Shown: positions 1 through 9,616, counted from the stretch's first letter. The stretch: 55,236 bases of DNA from an uncultured Paracoccaceae bacterium (GCA_937916485.1 CALFSV010000145.1:1-55236); one strand, 5' to 3'. A program made the numbers and translations. Notes: generated by a model not told the origin, from the sequence alone.

Positions 1-73
<73 letters not shown>

Positions 74-207
74 ATACCGTTCGCGAGATGCTTACGCCAT
101 GCTTACGCGAGAATTTCGTCGGCATGAAGAGCAAACCCGACATTCGCTCAAACCGTTGTTTAGTCACTTCTTTCTTCCAACACAACCAAGCATCACCAGC
201 CTTGACT
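74..207. other. Short gap between tRNA-Arg and its half copy, with tandem repeats
   Basis: This 134-bp stretch is noticeably less G/C-rich than its surroundings and contains no gene. Near its left end ATGCTTACGC occurs twice (88-97 and 99-108), and CGCGAGA flanks the pair at 82-88 and 106-112. Short direct repeats beside a duplicated tRNA segment can be recombinase arm sites, but that is only an inference. Confidence 0.4.
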
Positions 208-252
208 TCTGCCTTCGGAGGGCAGCGCTCTATCCAGCTGAGCTATGGGTGC
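208..252 (-). repeat. Partial duplicate of the 5' half of tRNA-Arg
   Basis: These 45 bp repeat positions 29-73 with one mismatch (T246 for C67). The copy covers the 5' acceptor strand, D arm and anticodon arm, but the variable region, T arm and 3' acceptor strand are missing. It cannot form a tRNA. It looks like a scar of recombination at the tRNA, such as integration and loss of an element, or a local duplication. Confidence 0.85.
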
Positions 253-315
253 CTTGGGGGAGGCTATAGGACAAGGGGCCGGTCCCCGCAATCGGAAATC
301 TTGGCTTGTCGCTGC

Positions 316-1528
<1,213 letters not shown>

Positions 1529-1536
<8 letters not shown>

Positions 1537-2128
1537 TGCTCAGGCCCTGCGTTGCGCCGACGCCTATGAACGTCAGAATGATTGTAATGCCCACGCTGAT
1601 GCCGACCAGCGCCAGAACAAGGGTCAGGATTGATTTGCCGACGCTGTTGAAGTGGTGAACCTCATCGGTGAACCGGATGAGGGACCAGAACAGAAAAACC
1701 GCAGCGCCAAGGGCAACAACGGCCTCGAGGCCAGAACTTAGAAACCCAACGACGACCTGGACCAACCGCAAGGCAAGGCTCATCACCTCCAGCCAGACGA
1801 CAACCGCCAGCGACGCGGCGAATGCGCCTGTGCCCCCAAGGGCTTGCCCGGTGTAGTGAAGGGCAAAGACCAGCAGGACCAGCCCCGACCCCATGATCAT
1901 CCCGTAGCCAAGGGGCGAGACGAACAAGGGCTCTACCCCCAAGGGCAACACCATGACCGTCCCGGTCGACAGCGCCATCAGCAGCACGCTTAGTACCGTG
2001 ACCAGCGCCAGCGACAGCCAAAGTTCTTTGCGCGACAGGCCAAGGTCAATGACCGCCCGTGCCCCTTCGGCCGGGGATTGCAGCGTCAGCCGCAACAGGC
2101 CCCACAGTCGTTTCAGTTCAGGCGACAT
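1529..2128 (-). CDS. Yip1-domain-like membrane protein
   Basis: A 199-residue integral membrane protein with about five hydrophobic segments and a short polar N-terminus, MSPELKRLWGLLRLTLQSP. The layout (polar N-terminus with a helix before a compact helical bundle) resembles bacterial YIP1-family proteins, whose function is unknown. The ATG at 2128 is preferred over the TTG one codon upstream. It overlaps the neighbouring 162-residue membrane gene by 11 bp and sufS by 8 bp, so it is firmly inside the suf operon. A role in Fe-S assembly is not established; operon position is the only hint. Confidence 0.8.
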
Positions 2129-2606
2129 CAAGCTGCCCCGCTTCCCTCAGGCCCTGGATGGCAAAGATCGCCATTGCCCCCAGCCATGTGACACCCACAA
2201 GATCGGTTCCGGTCCCTGGCCCGAGAAAACCGGCCATCAGGCCATAGAGCAACCCCATCGGGCTTGCCGCCAGCACCGCCCAGAACAGCGCCAGCCGCGC
2301 GGTCCAGGGCGCGCCATTCCGCCAGATCACCCAGCGAGCCAAGTGGATGATTGCCGCCACCAGATACAGAACCAGGGGCCAGATGATCAGCCAGGACAGT
2401 AGTTCGTAGGCGACGAGTCTGTCGAATTCGTCCCCGGTCAGAAAGGCGACCCGGCTCAGCCGCGGCCACTGCGCGATAAATATCAGCAGACATCCGGCCA
2501 TCAGATAGGCCACCGCCCGGTCCTCTCTCTGGCCCATGGCCAGAAGGTCGCGCATGACGGCCCGGGGGCTGCGCCAGGTCCGGATGATGTCGGAGGACAC
2601 GGCCAT
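2118..2606 (-). CDS. Second Yip1-like membrane protein in the suf operon
   Basis: 162 residues with about four membrane segments. The polar N-terminus (TWRSPRAVMRDLLAMGQ) is laid out like that of the next gene downstream, so the two may be distant paralogs or subunits of one membrane complex. Its ATG overlaps the sufD stop codon (TGATG) and its own stop overlaps the next start, which means strict translational coupling within the operon. Function is unknown. Conserved Yip1-type pairs near suf genes have been seen in related bacteria as far as I recall, but no mechanism is known to me. Confidence 0.8.
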   Translation of the reverse strand: MAVSSDIIRTWRSPRAVMRDLLAMGQREDRAVAYLMAGCLLIFIAQWPRLSRVAFLTGDEFDRLVAYELLSWLIIWPLVLYLVAAIIHLARWVIWRNGAPWTARLALFWAVLAASPMGLLYGLMAGFLGPGTGTDLVGVTWLGAMAIFAIQGLREAGQLDVA

Positions 2607-3904
2607 CAGCTGCGCCGTGCCATCCAGGCTTCTAACCGGTCCCGCAGATCCTCGGCCAGACGTTCATCATCGATCTCTTCGAGAGCTTCGGCCAGAAAGG
2701 CCAGCGTCAGAAGATCAGTCGCCGCCTTGGCCGGAACCCCGCGCGAGCGCAGGTAGAACAGGGCCGTTTCGTCAATCGCCCCCGAGGTGGACCCATGCGA
2801 ACAGGCCACGTCATCGGCGTAGATCTCAAGCTCTGGCTTGGCGAGAAACTGACTGTCATCGTCCAGCAGCAGGGACTGGCTGATCTGATAGCCATCGGTC
2901 TTCTGCGCCCCGGCCTTGACCAGAATCTTGCCCTGAAACACGCCCGTCGCCCCGTTGCGAAGGACCTTCTTGAACACCTGCCGGCTTTCGCAACGCTCGG
3001 CATCATGGGTGATAAAGACTGTGTCGTCGTGCAAGAAATCCTTGCCGTCACCAACGCAGGCCCCGGCGACGTGAGCAATGGCGTCGTTGCCTGTCAGCTC
3101 GATCACGCATTCGTTGCGGGTCAGCCTTCCATTGACGGTCAAGGTAAAGGACTTGAACGTGCTTTCTGCGCCCAGCCGGGCAAACGTGTGGGTATGGGCC
3201 CGGCGTTCATGGTCCCGGCCCTGACTGCGGACATGATGAAAGGCGCCGCCATCGGCAACGTCGACTTCCATGACCTTGGACAGACGGGCGGCGGCGGGGC
3301 CGCCTTCCAGAACGGTCAGGTCCGCGCCGGGTTCCACCCGGATCACGTGGTGCAGGACAACGTCCGATGTCGGGTCCGCGTGCAGGTACAAAAGGCGCAC
3401 CGGCTTTGCCACCTTGGCGGTCGCCCGAATGACCACACCATCGGTCGCAAAGGCGGTATTGAAGGCGGCCAGCGTCCGTTCGACCGGCGCTTGCCCACGC
3501 GCTTCAAGAACGCCGTACAAGTCCTTGGCCCAATGGATATCCTTTGTCGACGCGGTCGCGAGGCGGTCAATCTCAAGCCCCGTCATCGTGAGGTCGTCGG
3601 AGGCCTCAGCATCAAAGACACCATCGACAAAAACGATCTGCAATGCGTCGATATCGCCAAAGACCGGGCTTTCGTCAGCGACCAGAACCGCCGCTTCGGC
3701 AGCCTCTGCCCCTGTCAAACTCGCCGGATCGGTATAGCGCCAGTATTCATCCCGGCGATGCGGCAGACCCATGGCCGTGACACGGCCAAGCGCCTGTTGC
3801 CGGGCCTCCTGCGCCCAGGTCGCTCCGGGCGGAAGGGTCAAGTCGGCCAGCCGCAGGGCCGTCGCATCGGCCTTCAGCTGCATCAGGGCGTTTGACTTGG
3901 CCAT
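2606..3904 (-). CDS. sufD: SufD, Fe-S assembly scaffold subunit
   Basis: 432 residues, typical of SufD. It has the beta-helix core characteristic of SufB/SufD and the conserved C-terminal stretch CSHGSTSGAID (about residue 365), whose histidine takes part in cluster assembly at the SufB-SufD interface. SufD forms the SufB1-C2-D1 scaffold and is needed mainly for iron acquisition. The gene is joined to sufC upstream and to a Yip1-like gene downstream through TGATG stop/start overlaps. The N-terminal region (residues 1-130) is variable, as is normal for the family. Confidence 0.95.
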   Translation of the reverse strand: MAKSNALMQLKADATALRLADLTLPPGATWAQEARQQALGRVTAMGLPHRRDEYWRYTDPASLTGAEAAEAAVLVADESPVFGDIDALQIVFVDGVFDAEASDDLTMTGLEIDRLATASTKDIHWAKDLYGVLEARGQAPVERTLAAFNTAFATDGVVIRATAKVAKPVRLLYLHADPTSDVVLHHVIRVEPGADLTVLEGGPAAARLSKVMEVDVADGGAFHHVRSQGRDHERRAHTHTFARLGAESTFKSFTLTVNGRLTRNECVIELTGNDAIAHVAGACVGDGKDFLHDDTVFITHDAERCESRQVFKKVLRNGATGVFQGKILVKAGAQKTDGYQISQSLLLDDDSQFLAKPELEIYADDVACSHGSTSGAIDETALFYLRSRGVPAKAATDLLTLAFLAEALEEIDDERLAEDLRDRLEAWMARRS

Positions 3905-4659
3905 CAGGCCACCTCTTCCAGAATGCCGGCATAGCCGTTGTTCTCGACCTCAAGGGCAAGCTCGGGCCCGCCGGTCTTGATGATGCGACCCGCTGCCATG
4001 ATATGCACGACATCGGGTTTGATATGATCCAGAAGCCGTTGATAATGCGTGATAACAAGGAAACCGCGGTCAGGCGAGCGCAGGGCGTTCACCCCATCCG
4101 ACACAAGCCGCATTGCATCGACATCAAGGCCCGAGTCGGTCTCGTCCAAAATGCACATCTTGGGTTCCAGCATCGCCATCTGAAGGATCTCGTTGCGCTT
4201 TTTCTCACCGCCCGAGAAGCCGACGTTGACCGGCCGCTTGAGCATGTCTGCGTCGATCTTAAGGTCCTTGGCCTTGCTGCGCACCAGCTTGAGGAAATCG
4301 GCGGCCGACATCTCGTCTTCGCCGCGCGCCTTGCGTTGGGCGTTCACGGCCGTGCGCAGGAAGGTCATGTTGCCAACGCCCGGAATTTCGACCGGGTACT
4401 GAAACGCCAGGAACAGGCCAGAGGCAGCCCGCTCTTCGGGCTCCAAATCCAGCAGGTCGATGCCGTCCAGCGTGGCCGATCCGCCGGTGACCTCATAGCC
4501 GCCGCGCCCGGACAGGACGTAGGACAAGGTGGACTTGCCAGAGCCGTTGGGGCCCATGATCGCATGAACCTCGCCCGCGCCAACCTTCAGGTCGACACCT
4601 TTGAGGATTTGCTTGTCCTCTTCTTCGAGTTTGACCTCCAGGCCTTTGATCTCAAGCAT
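3904..4659 (-). CDS. sufC: SufC, Fe-S assembly ATPase
   Basis: A 251-residue ABC-type ATPase of the SufBCD complex; it is cytoplasmic and not a transporter subunit. Walker A is GPNGSGKSTLS (about residue 35). The ABC signature takes the SufC form FSGGEKKRNEILQ, and Walker B runs into the family hallmark LDETDSGLD. ATP binding brings SufC together and remodels SufB-SufD for cluster assembly. Its stop overlaps the sufD start. A 29-bp gap separates it from the methyltransferase-like gene upstream. Confidence 0.97.
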   Translation of the reverse strand: MLEIKGLEVKLEEEDKQILKGVDLKVGAGEVHAIMGPNGSGKSTLSYVLSGRGGYEVTGGSATLDGIDLLDLEPEERAASGLFLAFQYPVEIPGVGNMTFLRTAVNAQRKARGEDEMSAADFLKLVRSKAKDLKIDADMLKRPVNVGFSGGEKKRNEILQMAMLEPKMCILDETDSGLDVDAMRLVSDGVNALRSPDRGFLVITHYQRLLDHIKPDVVHIMAAGRIIKTGGPELALEVENNGYAGILEEVA

Positions 4660-4688
4660 CTTTCACTCCATTCCACATCGCCGGGGCG

Positions 4689-5303
4689 CTACTGCACCCG
4701 GGCAAAGACATCCATAATCCAGCCCAGATCGCTGGCCTTCAACTGCTTTGGTTCAACCTCGAACCGTGCCATCCGTCCCACCATTTCGACAGGCGGGCCA
4801 AAGCGTTCCACCTCGTGGTACTTCGGCCGGTCGACATAGTCGTCGAAGTAGACCGTCACGGGCTGCGTCGCCCGAAAGGCCACCGCCAGAAAACACGCCG
4901 CCCGAAAGCGGCCATCAATCAGGACCGTGTCAGGCATGGTGAACCCTTCACTGTCCCAGACATGCAGCGGGTAGTGATGGTAAAGCGCGTGCTTTGCCGT
5001 CCCCACCGGTCTGCCCCATTTGCCCGTCGGCCCGATGTCCGCATGGACAAGGTTGACGTCGGCCTTTGGCGGGTTGCGATCAAACCAATCACGCATCCCG
5101 TCGACCCAATCCGCGTCGCTTTCCACCGACCAGACCACCTTGCCCGGCATGGCGGCCGCCATCGCCGTCGACCCGCCCGAACCATACTCCAAAATCACTT
5201 GCGCTGCTTCATATCCTGCCCGCAGAAACGCCGCCTCCTGCTCCGGCAGAGTGAGAAGCGGGGCGCGATCGAGCGTGGGTGCAGCACCTAGTCCTCCGGT
5301 CAT
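4689..5303 (-). CDS. Class I SAM-methyltransferase-like protein in the suf operon
   Basis: 204 residues. Near residue 38 there is a glycine-rich ILEYGSGGSTAMAA followed by an acidic strand-end (VWSVESDADW), the motif I and post-I pattern of class I SAM-dependent methyltransferases. Later strands read DTVLIDGRFRAACFLA and VYFDDY. No substrate can be read from the sequence. It lies between sufB and sufC with an upstream TGATG overlap, so it is co-transcribed with the Fe-S genes. It may modify an Fe-S component or may simply have been captured by the operon. I would call it a putative methyltransferase with moderate confidence. Confidence 0.75.
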   Translation of the reverse strand: MTGGLGAAPTLDRAPLLTLPEQEAAFLRAGYEAAQVILEYGSGGSTAMAAAMPGKVVWSVESDADWVDGMRDWFDRNPPKADVNLVHADIGPTGKWGRPVGTAKHALYHHYPLHVWDSEGFTMPDTVLIDGRFRAACFLAVAFRATQPVTVYFDDYVDRPKYHEVERFGPPVEMVGRMARFEVEPKQLKASDLGWIMDVFARVQ

Positions 5304-5491
5304 CAGCGGCCTCGCGCCCGCCGAATGAGCAACATCAGAGGGCCATAAATCAGCCCAAAGCCCAGACCTGACATCACCGCGGTGGCCAACGTCGCGCCGT
5401 GCAACAGGATTTGAAACACCGCGTAAAGGATCACCGCCAGACCCACGTTCAGCGCCAGACCGCGCGCCCCGGATACCGGCCTCAGCCCCAT
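5303..5491 (-). CDS. Small two-helix membrane protein
   Basis: 62 residues with two hydrophobic segments (about residues 12-30 and 36-55) and a basic tail, RRARGR. It starts 3 bp after the sufB stop and overlaps the methyltransferase-like gene by TGATG, so it is clearly translated as part of the operon. I do not recognise a family. The size and topology would suit a membrane anchor or accessory subunit. Confidence 0.7.
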   Translation of the reverse strand: MGLRPVSGARGLALNVGLAVILYAVFQILLHGATLATAVMSGLGFGLIYGPLMLLIRRARGR

Positions 5492-5494
5492 GAA

Positions 5495-7009
5495 TCAGCC
5501 CACCGAACCTTCAAGGCTGATCGCCACAAGCGCCTGGGCCTCCATGGCGAATTCCATCGGCAGGGCTTGCAGAACTTCCTTGCAGAACCCGTTGACCACC
5601 AGGGCCACCGCCTCTTCCTCGTCCATCCCGCGCGAACGGCAATAGAACAGCTGATCGTCATCGACCTTCGAGGTCGTCGCCTCATGCTCAACACGCGACG
5701 AATTGTTGCGCACCTCGATGTAAGGCACCGTATGGGCGCCGCATTTGTCGCCAATCAGCAGGCTGTCGCACTGGGTATAATTGCGCGATTCCTTGGCCTT
5801 GGGGTGCATGCTGACCAAGCCGCGATAGGTGTTCTGGGCCTTTCCGGCCGAAATCCCCTTGGACACGATACGCGACTTGGTGCGCTTGCCCAGGTGAACC
5901 ATCTTGGTGCCGGTGTCGGCCTGCTGCATGTTGTTGGCGATGGCGATCGAGTAGAACTCGCCCTGGCTGTCGTCACCACGCAGGATGCAGGAGGGGTATT
6001 TCCAGGTGATCGCGGAGCCGGTCTCCACCTGCGTCCACATCACCTTGGCCCGGTCACCCCGGCAATCGGCGCGCTTGGTGACAAAGTTGTAGATACCGCC
6101 CCGGCCCTCTTCATCGCCCGGATACCAGTTCTGCACGGTCGAATACTTAACTTCGGCGTCTTCCTCGATGATGATCTCGACCACAGCCGCATGCAGCTGG
6201 GCCACGTCGCGCTTGGGCGCGGTGCAGCCTTCGAGGTAGCTGACGTAGCTGCCCTTGTCGGCAATGATCAGCGTCCGCTCGAACTGGCCGGTGTTCTCGG
6301 CATTGATGCGGAAATAGGTCGACAGCTCCATCGGGCAGCGGACACCGGGCGGCACATAGACGAAGGATCCGTCTGAAAAGACCGCCGTATTGAGCGTGGC
6401 ATAGTAGTTGTCCGAGGGCGGCACGACGCTGCCCAGGTACTTGCGCACCAGTTCAGGATGCTCGCGGATCGCTTCGGAGATCGAGCAGAAGATTACCCCG
6501 GCCTTCTTCAGCTCTGCCTGAAAGGTGGTGCCAACGGACACGCTGTCAAAGACGGCATCCACAGCCACCCGGCGCTCCTCCTCGGGCATCTCGACGCCCG
6601 CAAGAATGGCCTGCTCCTTCAGCGGAATACCGAGCTTTTTGTAGGTTTCCAAAAGCTTGGGGTCGACGTCATCCAGAGACTTTGGCTTTTCGGCCATGCT
6701 CTTGGGGCGGGCATAGTAATACTGGTCCTGAAAGTCGATCTTGGGATAGCTCACCATCGCCCATGTCGGCTCTTTCATCTGCTCCCAACGGGCAAAGGCG
6801 GCAAGGCGCCATTCGGTCATCCACTCGGGCTCTTCGTTCTTGTCCGAGATCAGGCGCACGATATCGGGGTTCACGCCCTTGGGGGCGTAATCCATCTCGA
6901 TCTCGGTGTTCCAGCCGTATTTATACTTGCCAGAAAGCTTGGCCACCGCATCGACCGTCTCCTGATCAACACCGTCCTTGACCTCTGTCGTTGTATCCAA
7001 CGCCGCCAT
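5495..7009 (-). CDS. sufB: SufB, Fe-S cluster scaffold
   Basis: About 504 residues, the main scaffold on which the Fe-S cluster is built in SufBCD. Recognisable parts are the central [19 protein letters not shown], the beta-helix strand with SYLEGCTAP, and the C-terminal [10 protein letters not shown] and [14 protein letters not shown] chose the ATG at 7009 because GAGAGG lies 5 bp before it. An in-frame ATG at 7027 would add six residues and overlap the upstream stop. A gap of 14 bp separates it from the cysteine desulfurase gene, consistent with one transcript from the iscR promoter. Confidence 0.95.
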   Translation of the reverse strand: MAALDTTTEVKDGVDQETVDAVAKLSGKYKYGWNTEIEMDYAPKGVNPDIVRLISDKNEEPEWMTEWRLAAFARWEQMKEPTWAMVSYPKIDFQDQYYYARPKSMAEKPKSLDDVDPKLLETYKKLGIPLKEQAILAGVEMPEEERRVAVDAVFDSVSVGTTFQAELKKAGVIFCSISEAIREHPELVRKYLGSVVPPSDNYYATLNTAVFSDGSFVYVPPGVRCPMELSTYFRINAENTGQFERTLIIADKGSYVSYLEGCTAPKRDVAQLHAAVVEIIIEEDAEVKYSTVQNWYPGDEEGRGGIYNFVTKRADCRGDRAKVMWTQVETGSAITWKYPSCILRGDDSQGEFYSIAIANNMQQADTGTKMVHLGKRTKSRIVSKGISAGKAQNTYRGLVSMHPKAKESRNYTQCDSLLIGDKCGAHTVPYIEVRNNSSRVEHEATTSKVDDDQLFYCRSRGMDEEEAVALVVNGFCKEVLQALPMEFAMEAQALVAISLEGSVG

Positions 7010-7023
7010 GTCTGACCTCTCTT

Positions 7024-8067
7024 TCATGCCACGCGGGTGCGCAGCTTGTCGTATGAACTCGTCCAGGCCCGCACAAAGCGCATGACCTCATCCTCAGTCG
7101 TCGTCGGGCCCAATGAGACCCGGATGGCCTGCCCGGAGTGGTCCGGGTCATGGCCCATTGCGCGCAACACCCGGCTTTCCCGGACCTTGCCGCTGGAACA
7201 GGCCGATCCCGCCGAAATGGCAAAGCCCGCAAGGTCCATCGCCATCACCTGCGTCTCGCCTTTCCAGCCCGGCGCAATCACACAGGTCGTGTTGGGAAGG
7301 CGTGTTGCGCCTTTCCCGACAAAAATAGTCTGAGGACAGCGATCCTCAATGGCCTCTTCTAGAATATTTCTAAGGTGTGCAACCCTGTCCCATATTCCAT
7401 CGGCCAGATCGCGGGCCGCCGCTTCGGCCGCAGCGCCAAATCCGGCGATGGCAATCACGTTCTCTGTCCCGGCCCGCCAGCCCATTTCCTGGCCGCCGCC
7501 CCGGATCATCGGGACCACATCGGTCCCGCGCGGCATCACCAGAACGCCGGTGCCCTTCGGCCCGCCGATCTTGTGGGCCGAGGCCAACGCCATGCCAAGG
7601 CCCGACCACGAAAACGCAAAAGGCAGTTTGCCGAACCCTTGGGTAATATCGCTCACCGCCAGACCTTCGGGCAGGTCCTGCACAACCCCAGTTTCCGAAT
7701 TGGCAAGCTGCAAGGTCGCCCTGCCCGGCTCCGCCACGGTGACCCGACCAAAGGCATCGACCGGCAGGACCGGATCGATCCAGGCCGCCACGGCCTCGTG
7801 CTCGACCGCAGCCCCTTGCAGGTTCCGTCCAGACAGGGCCAGCGCGGCCGCCTCGGTCGCGCCGGACGTAAAGATGAGATCGGCCTCACCCGCGCCCATG
7901 GCAGCGGCGATCTGCGCCCGCGCACGCTCTACGATCGCCTTGGCTTTGCGGCCTTCGGCATGAACACTGGACGGATTGCCCACCGCATCCATCGCCGCAA
8001 TCATTGCCGCGCGCGCCTCTGGGCGCAGGGGCGCTGTCGAGTTAAAATCAAGATAGGTCCGGCTCAC
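7024..8067 (-). CDS. Cysteine desulfurase, IscS/NifS-like (group I), short form
   Basis: 347 residues of the aminotransferase class V family. The N-terminus is [16 protein letters not shown], the PLP lysine lies in [10 protein letters not shown] (about residue 190) and the sulfur-transfer cysteine in [11 protein letters not shown] (about residue 310). This is the group I (NifS/IscS) loop, unlike SufS at the end of the operon. It is shorter than IscS (about 404). The GTG at 8067 is preferred because AAGGGG sits 9 bp before it; GTG at 8076 touches the Shine-Dalgarno. It follows iscR and precedes sufB. Around codons for LRNILEE the gene uses AGA and CTA, which are rare here; this patch is also an iscR-operator-like palindrome (separate entry). 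Confidence 0.92.
   Translation of the reverse strand: MSRTYLDFNSTAPLRPEARAAMIAAMDAVGNPSSVHAEGRKAKAIVERARAQIAAAMGAGEADLIFTSGATEAAALALSGRNLQGAAVEHEAVAAWIDPVLPVDAFGRVTVAEPGRATLQLANSETGVVQDLPEGLAVSDITQGFGKLPFAFSWSGLGMALASAHKIGGPKGTGVLVMPRGTDVVPMIRGGGQEMGWRAGTENVIAIAGFGAAAEAAARDLADGIWDRVAHLRNILEEAIEDRCPQTIFVGKGATRLPNTTCVIAPGWKGETQVMAMDLAGFAISAGSACSSGKVRESRVLRAMGHDPDHSGQAIRVSLGPTTTEDEVMRFVRAWTSSYDKLRTRVA
7359..7373 (-). promoter_or_regulatory. Operator-like palindrome inside the cysteine desulfurase gene
   Basis: The minus strand reads TTAGAAATATTCTAG. This is the 6-3-6 palindrome TTAGAA-N3-TTCTAA found at the iscR promoter, with one mismatch in the last base. Both sites are also preceded by CACC, giving a shared CACCTTAGAA. 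It is located in coding sequence of the second gene of the operon. No good -35 box is spaced to make it a promoter. Confidence 0.45.
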
Positions 8068-8091
8068 ACCACCCACCCCTTCTTTGGATCA

Positions 8092-8135
8092 CAAATATCC
8101 CGGGGGGGCGCCAAAGGCGCGGGGGCAGCGCCCCC
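8092..8135. repeat. G/C-rich double hairpin between iscR and the desulfurase gene
   Basis: After AATATCC at 8094-8100 come two adjacent perfect hairpins: GCGCC-AAA-GGCGC (8108-8120) and GGGGGC-AGC-GCCCCC (8121-8135). The left G run (8104-8110) could instead pair with CGCCCCC (8129-8135), so the two folds exclude each other. The element resembles intergenic palindromic repeats common in Rhodobacteraceae genomes (from memory). It could attenuate transcription or protect an mRNA end within the operon. Confidence 0.6.
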
Positions 8136-8145
8136 AATACACAGT

Positions 8146-8604
8146 TCAATCATCGACCACCTCAAGCAATGAGGGCACGGCAGGACAAGGGGCCAAAGTG
8201 TTGCTTACCACGTCCGACAACCGGGTCTGGTGCAGGAACACATAGACCTGCGCCGACAGGCCTTCCCACAGGCGGTTGGTCAACGACTGCGCCTTGGAGC
8301 CTGAGGCCGCACCCGACGCCCCTGCCCCTTTGTGCATAGCGCTGACTGTCTCATCCACGGCGGCGAGGATATCGACCACCCGGATGTCCGAAGCCGGCCT
8401 TGCCAGGCGGTAGCCGCCGCCCGGGCCCCGGACTGAGTCGACCAGACCTTCGCGGCGCAGCTTGACGAACAACTGCTCCAGATATGGCAAGGACACATCC
8501 TGGCGGCGGGAAATCTCGCCCAAGGACACCAGCGTACCATCGGGCTGCATTGCCAGATCCGTCAGGGCCACCATCGCGTAACGGCCTTTGGTCGAAAGCT
8601 TCAT
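8146..8604 (-). CDS. iscR: IscR, Rrf2-family Fe-S regulator (single cysteine)
   Basis: 152 residues. The N-terminal winged helix-turn-helix of Rrf2/IscR is clear: MKLSTKGRYAMVAL, then SLPYLEQLFVKLRREGLV and VRGPGGGYRLAR. In classical IscR three cysteines at about residues 90-105 hold the [2Fe-2S] cluster. Here that stretch (VSAMHKGAGASGAASGS) has none, and the only cysteine is in the C-terminal LAPCPAV. Rhodobacteraceae IscR proteins are known for such single-cysteine forms; R. sphaeroides IscR was reported to bind a cluster with one cysteine and to repress iron/Fe-S genes. The ATG at 8604 is preceded by GAGG. It is the first gene of the suf operon and probably autoregulated. Confidence 0.93.
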   Translation of the reverse strand: MKLSTKGRYAMVALTDLAMQPDGTLVSLGEISRRQDVSLPYLEQLFVKLRREGLVDSVRGPGGGYRLARPASDIRVVDILAAVDETVSAMHKGAGASGAASGSKAQSLTNRLWEGLSAQVYVFLHQTRLSDVVSNTLAPCPAVPSLLEVVDD

Positions 8605-8765
8605 GTCATCCTCAATCGGCTTGCGGACCGGTATTGGCCCGACCAGCGGGCACTCGGGGCCCGATGCGAACAATCGCTCAACGGCATTGCCGGGGCGCAA
8701 TTCCATTGACGTTACCCGGCACGCTGATTACTTCGGTCAGAGTTCTCATGCGGGCCATCGCGGAG

Positions 8766-8802
8766 TTAGAAACATTCTAAGGTGCCTGATAATTTCTGTC
8801 AA
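8766..8802 (-). promoter_or_regulatory. iscR-suf promoter with overlapping palindromic operator
   Basis: On the minus strand TTGACA (8797-8802) is followed after exactly 17 bp by TAGAAT (8774-8779), a near-ideal sigma-70 promoter. The -10 box lies inside the perfect 6-3-6 palindrome TTAGAATGTTTCTAA (8766-8780). Binding there would block RNA polymerase, which fits autorepression by IscR. The palindrome resembles the Iron-Rhodo-box predicted for Rhodobacterales iron genes. The start site would be near 8767, leaving a leader of about 160 nt before iscR. Confidence 0.8.
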
Positions 8803-8861
8803 GAAATTGAAAGCCCCCTCAAAGAGCGGACGCCCCGCCCAGTAAGCTGCAAGGATCATCC

Positions 8862-9515
8862 ATGCCCGAAGTCATCTTCCCCGGTCCCGAAGGCCGGCTT
8901 GAAGGCCGATACCACCCCCAAAAGGACCGGGATGCCCCGATCGCCATTGTTCTGCACCCGCATCCGCAGTTCGGCGGCACGATGAACAACCGGGTGGTGT
9001 ATAACCTGCACTATGCCTTCTACCAGATGGGCTTTACCGTCATTCGCTTCAACTTCCGGGGCGTCGGACGCAGCCAGGGCGAATACGATCAGGGGATCGG
9101 AGAGCTGTCGGATGCCGCCTCCGCGCTCGACTACCTGCAGTCGATGAACACCAATTCGAAGCATTGCTGGGTCGCGGGCTTTTCCTTTGGGGCCTGGATC
9201 GGCATGCAGCTCTTGATGCGCCGGCCCGAGATCACGGGGTTCATCTCGGTCGCGCCTCCGGCCAACATGTACGACTTTTCGTTCCTGGCCCCCTGCCCGT
9301 CATCCGGCCTTGTCATCAACGGCTCTGCCGACCGTGTGGCGCCGCCACAGGACACCGTCAATCTGGTGGGCAAGCTGCACGAGCAAAAAGGCATCACCGT
9401 CACCCACGACGTCGTCGAAGGGGCGGGCCATTTCTTTGAAGACCCGCACATGGATACGATGATCGACACGGTCAAAACCTATGTCCGCCGCCGCCTGACG
9501 GAAAACAGCCGATAA
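8862..9515 (+). CDS. Alpha/beta hydrolase (COG2945-like)
   Basis: 217 residues, cytoplasmic, no signal peptide. It has the features of small alpha/beta-hydrolases of the COG2945 type: an oxyanion-region HPHPQFGGTMNN, the FNFRGVGRSQG turn, the nucleophile elbow GFSFGAW (Ser near residue 107), and a C-terminal GAGHFF with the catalytic histidine. The acid is probably in NGSADRVAP. The substrate is unknown. It is transcribed away from iscR, with AAGGA 7 bp before the ATG. A strong hairpin follows its stop codon. Confidence 0.9.
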   Translation: MPEVIFPGPEGRLEGRYHPQKDRDAPIAIVLHPHPQFGGTMNNRVVYNLHYAFYQMGFTVIRFNFRGVGRSQGEYDQGIGELSDAASALDYLQSMNTNSKHCWVAGFSFGAWIGMQLLMRRPEITGFISVAPPANMYDFSFLAPCPSSGLVINGSADRVAPPQDTVNLVGKLHEQKGITVTHDVVEGAGHFFEDPHMDTMIDTVKTYVRRRLTENSR

Positions 9516-9526
9516 GATGTCATATA

Positions 9527-9553
9527 TCCGGGGCGAGCCGCTTTCGCCCCGGA
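9527..9553 (+). terminator. Hairpin after the alpha/beta hydrolase gene
   Basis: A perfect 10-bp stem, TCCGGGGCGA / TCGCCCCGGA, with a 7-nt loop begins 12 bp after the stop codon. No T run follows, so it is either a weak intrinsic terminator or an mRNA 3'-end stabiliser. Confidence 0.55.
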
Positions 9554-9616
9554 CCCTGACCCGCTAGGATATGGCCATTCAAAGGCGATATTTTCAGGCA
9601 AAGGCAGGGTTGTATT

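Noticed and set aside
7359..7400. Internal promoter for sufB at the intragenic palindrome
   Set aside because: TAGAAA could serve as -10, but no acceptable -35 lies 16-18 bp upstream, so it is reported only as an operator-like site.
8605..8706. 34-residue N-terminal extension of IscR
   Set aside because: Rrf2 proteins begin with MKLSTKGRYA; GAGG precedes the ATG at 8604, and the extension is not needed.
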